Assembly (NCBI GenBank): GCA_963667675.1
Contig: OY763929.1
Coordinates: forward strand, 1,674,001-1,738,000
DNA from: G963667675 sp963667675
GTDB taxonomy: Bacteria > Chloroflexota > Dehalococcoidia > Lucifugimonadales > UBA3495
Length of the DNA: 64,000 nucleotides
Reading direction: 5' to 3'
Below the pieces are notes generated by a model. That model did not search any database. It was not told the origin of the DNA and saw only the letters and a program-made list of their open reading frames with translations. The position numbers and the translations under genes were made by a program. Shown here in pieces: positions 63,226-64,000 of this stretch (position 1 is the stretch's first letter; each line of letters starts with the position of its first letter).

Positions 63226-63411
63226 TTACCAACTGGCCTTCCTTACCCCCGGCAACTCTCCGGTCAACGCCAACTCCCGGAAGCAGATTCGGCATATCCC
63301 AAAATGCCGGATGTACGCCCTCGGACGCCCGCAACGGTGGCATCTGCTGTGTTCCCTCACCGGAAACCTCTGCTTCCGCAACCACTTTTGTATTTTGGAA
63401 GACTTGGCCAA
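63226..63411 (-). CDS. rpsZ: 30S ribosomal protein S14, zinc type
   Basis: The 61-residue product is the short zinc-binding S14: SSKIQKWLRKQRFPVREHSR followed by CHRCGRPRAYIRHFGICRIC and FRELALTGELPGVRKASW. Two C-x2-C pairs bind zinc. It follows rplE after ten bases. Confidence 0.96.
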   Translation of the reverse strand: MAKSSKIQKWLRKQRFPVREHSRCHRCGRPRAYIRHFGICRICFRELALTGELPGVRKASW

Positions 63412-63421
63412 GGCTCCTCCT

Positions 63422-64000
63422 CTACGCCTCCCTTACGAAGGGCATTCCGTACAGTTCCAGCAACCGTATCGCCTCTGCATCGTCCGGCGCGCTGGTTGTT
63501 ATCGTCACTTGCAACCCCCGGATGCGGTCTATCTGGTTATAATCGATTTCCGGGAAGATGATTTGCTCCCTTATCCCGATTGAAAAGTTCCCTCTCCCGT
63601 CGAACCCCCGCCGGGGAATCCCGCGAAAGTCCCGGATGCGCGGCAGCGCAACGTTGATTAGCCGGTCCAGGAAATGGTACATCCTGTTCCCCCGCAGCGT
63701 CACTGCCGTTCCTATTGGATTGCCCTCCCTGACTTTGAAGCCTGCGATAGACTTCCTCGCCCGGGTGATGACCGGTTTCTGACCGCTGATCTCCGTAAGG
63801 TCTCGGGTAGCCCCATCCATCGCTCTTCCGTCTGTCAGTGCCTCGCCGACTCCGATGTTCAACACAATCTTGTTTATACGCGGCGCCCGCATCGGATTGT
63901 CATATCCGAATTCCCGCATTAACGCCGGCACTATTTCTTTCCGGTAGGTATCCAACAGCCGCGGTCTAGGGGGTGCATCCTCTGCAGCCGGCTCCGCTTC
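63422..64000 (-). CDS. rplE: 50S ribosomal protein L5, start probably outside window
   Basis: L5 is clear from YRKEIVPALMREFGYDNP, RAPRINKIVLNIGVGEA, GQKPVITRARKSIAGFKVRE and the later GRGNFSIGIREQIIFPEID. A TTG at 63955 begins LDTYRKE, but the conserved part begins a few residues earlier and the frame stays open to the window edge (EAEPAAEDAPPRPRL before LDTYRKE). No good ribosome site precedes the TTG, so the start is likely beyond 64000 and the protein may have an acidic, Pro-rich N-terminal extension. Confidence 0.88.
   Translation of the reverse strand, partial: EAEPAAEDAPPRPRLLDTYRKEIVPALMREFGYDNPMRAPRINKIVLNIGVGEALTDGRAMDGATRDLTEISGQKPVITRARKSIAGFKVREGNPIGTAVTLRGNRMYHFLDRLINVALPRIRDFRGIPRRGFDGRGNFSIGIREQIIFPEIDYNQIDRIRGLQVTITTSAPDDAEAIRLLELYGMPFVREA

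Overview
The window is GC-rich bacterial DNA that best fits the phylum Chloroflexota, probably a Dehalococcoidia/SAR202-like lineage. This is inferred from the mix of threonine-proline-linked exported proteins, flavin monooxygenase and acyl-CoA dehydrogenase genes, a short adenosylhomocysteinase, and a canonical spc/alpha ribosomal operon with zinc-type S4, S14 and L36. No rRNA gene is present, so the placement is tentative.

Layout. Positions 1-26016 (+) are the 3' part of one enormous surface protein: more than 8,671 residues, running off the left edge. It has GLUG/beta modules, then a very long fibronectin type III array, a Calx-beta-like and a PKD-like domain, Thr-Pro linkers and a C-terminal membrane anchor. 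Positions 26431-31787 (-) hold two related lipoproteins made of four and eight Cache-like repeats. Next come an NCS2-type permease with an unusual C-terminal domain, an internally deleted aldo/keto reductase remnant, another Thr-Pro lipoprotein, and a tRNA-Val with an odd anticodon loop. Positions 36114-40175 hold a flavin-dependent monooxygenase-like gene (+) and, facing it across a bidirectional terminator, a YHS protein and two acyl-CoA dehydrogenases (-). A hairpin-repeat-rich spacer leads to a frameshifted lipoprotein with 35-residue repeats. It is followed by a fused electron-transfer flavoprotein (beta plus alpha) overlapping a nicotinate phosphoribosyltransferase gene (-).

From 45666 (+) a promoter, a SAM-I riboswitch and an intrinsic terminator precede mtnA, mtnP, a rhodanese, ahcY, metK and a phosphohexomutase. 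This unit makes S-adenosylmethionine and clears its by-products (SAH and MTA). It converges, with overlapping stop codons, on the right-hand ribosomal cluster (all -): rplE, rpsZ, rpsH, rplF, rplR, rpsE, rpmD, rplO, secY, adk, map, infA, rpmJ, rpsM, rpsK, rpsD, rpoA, rplQ, truA, rplM, rpsI, listed in transcription order.

Two single-base frameshifts stand out. One is in a run of seven G in rplR, the other is in the Thr-Pro repeat DNA of the 40.8-42.0 kb lipoprotein. Both could be assembly errors or real slippage. The most unusual biology is the giant adhesin-like protein, the doubled Cache-repeat lipoprotein pair, and the permease fused to a GHKL-like domain.
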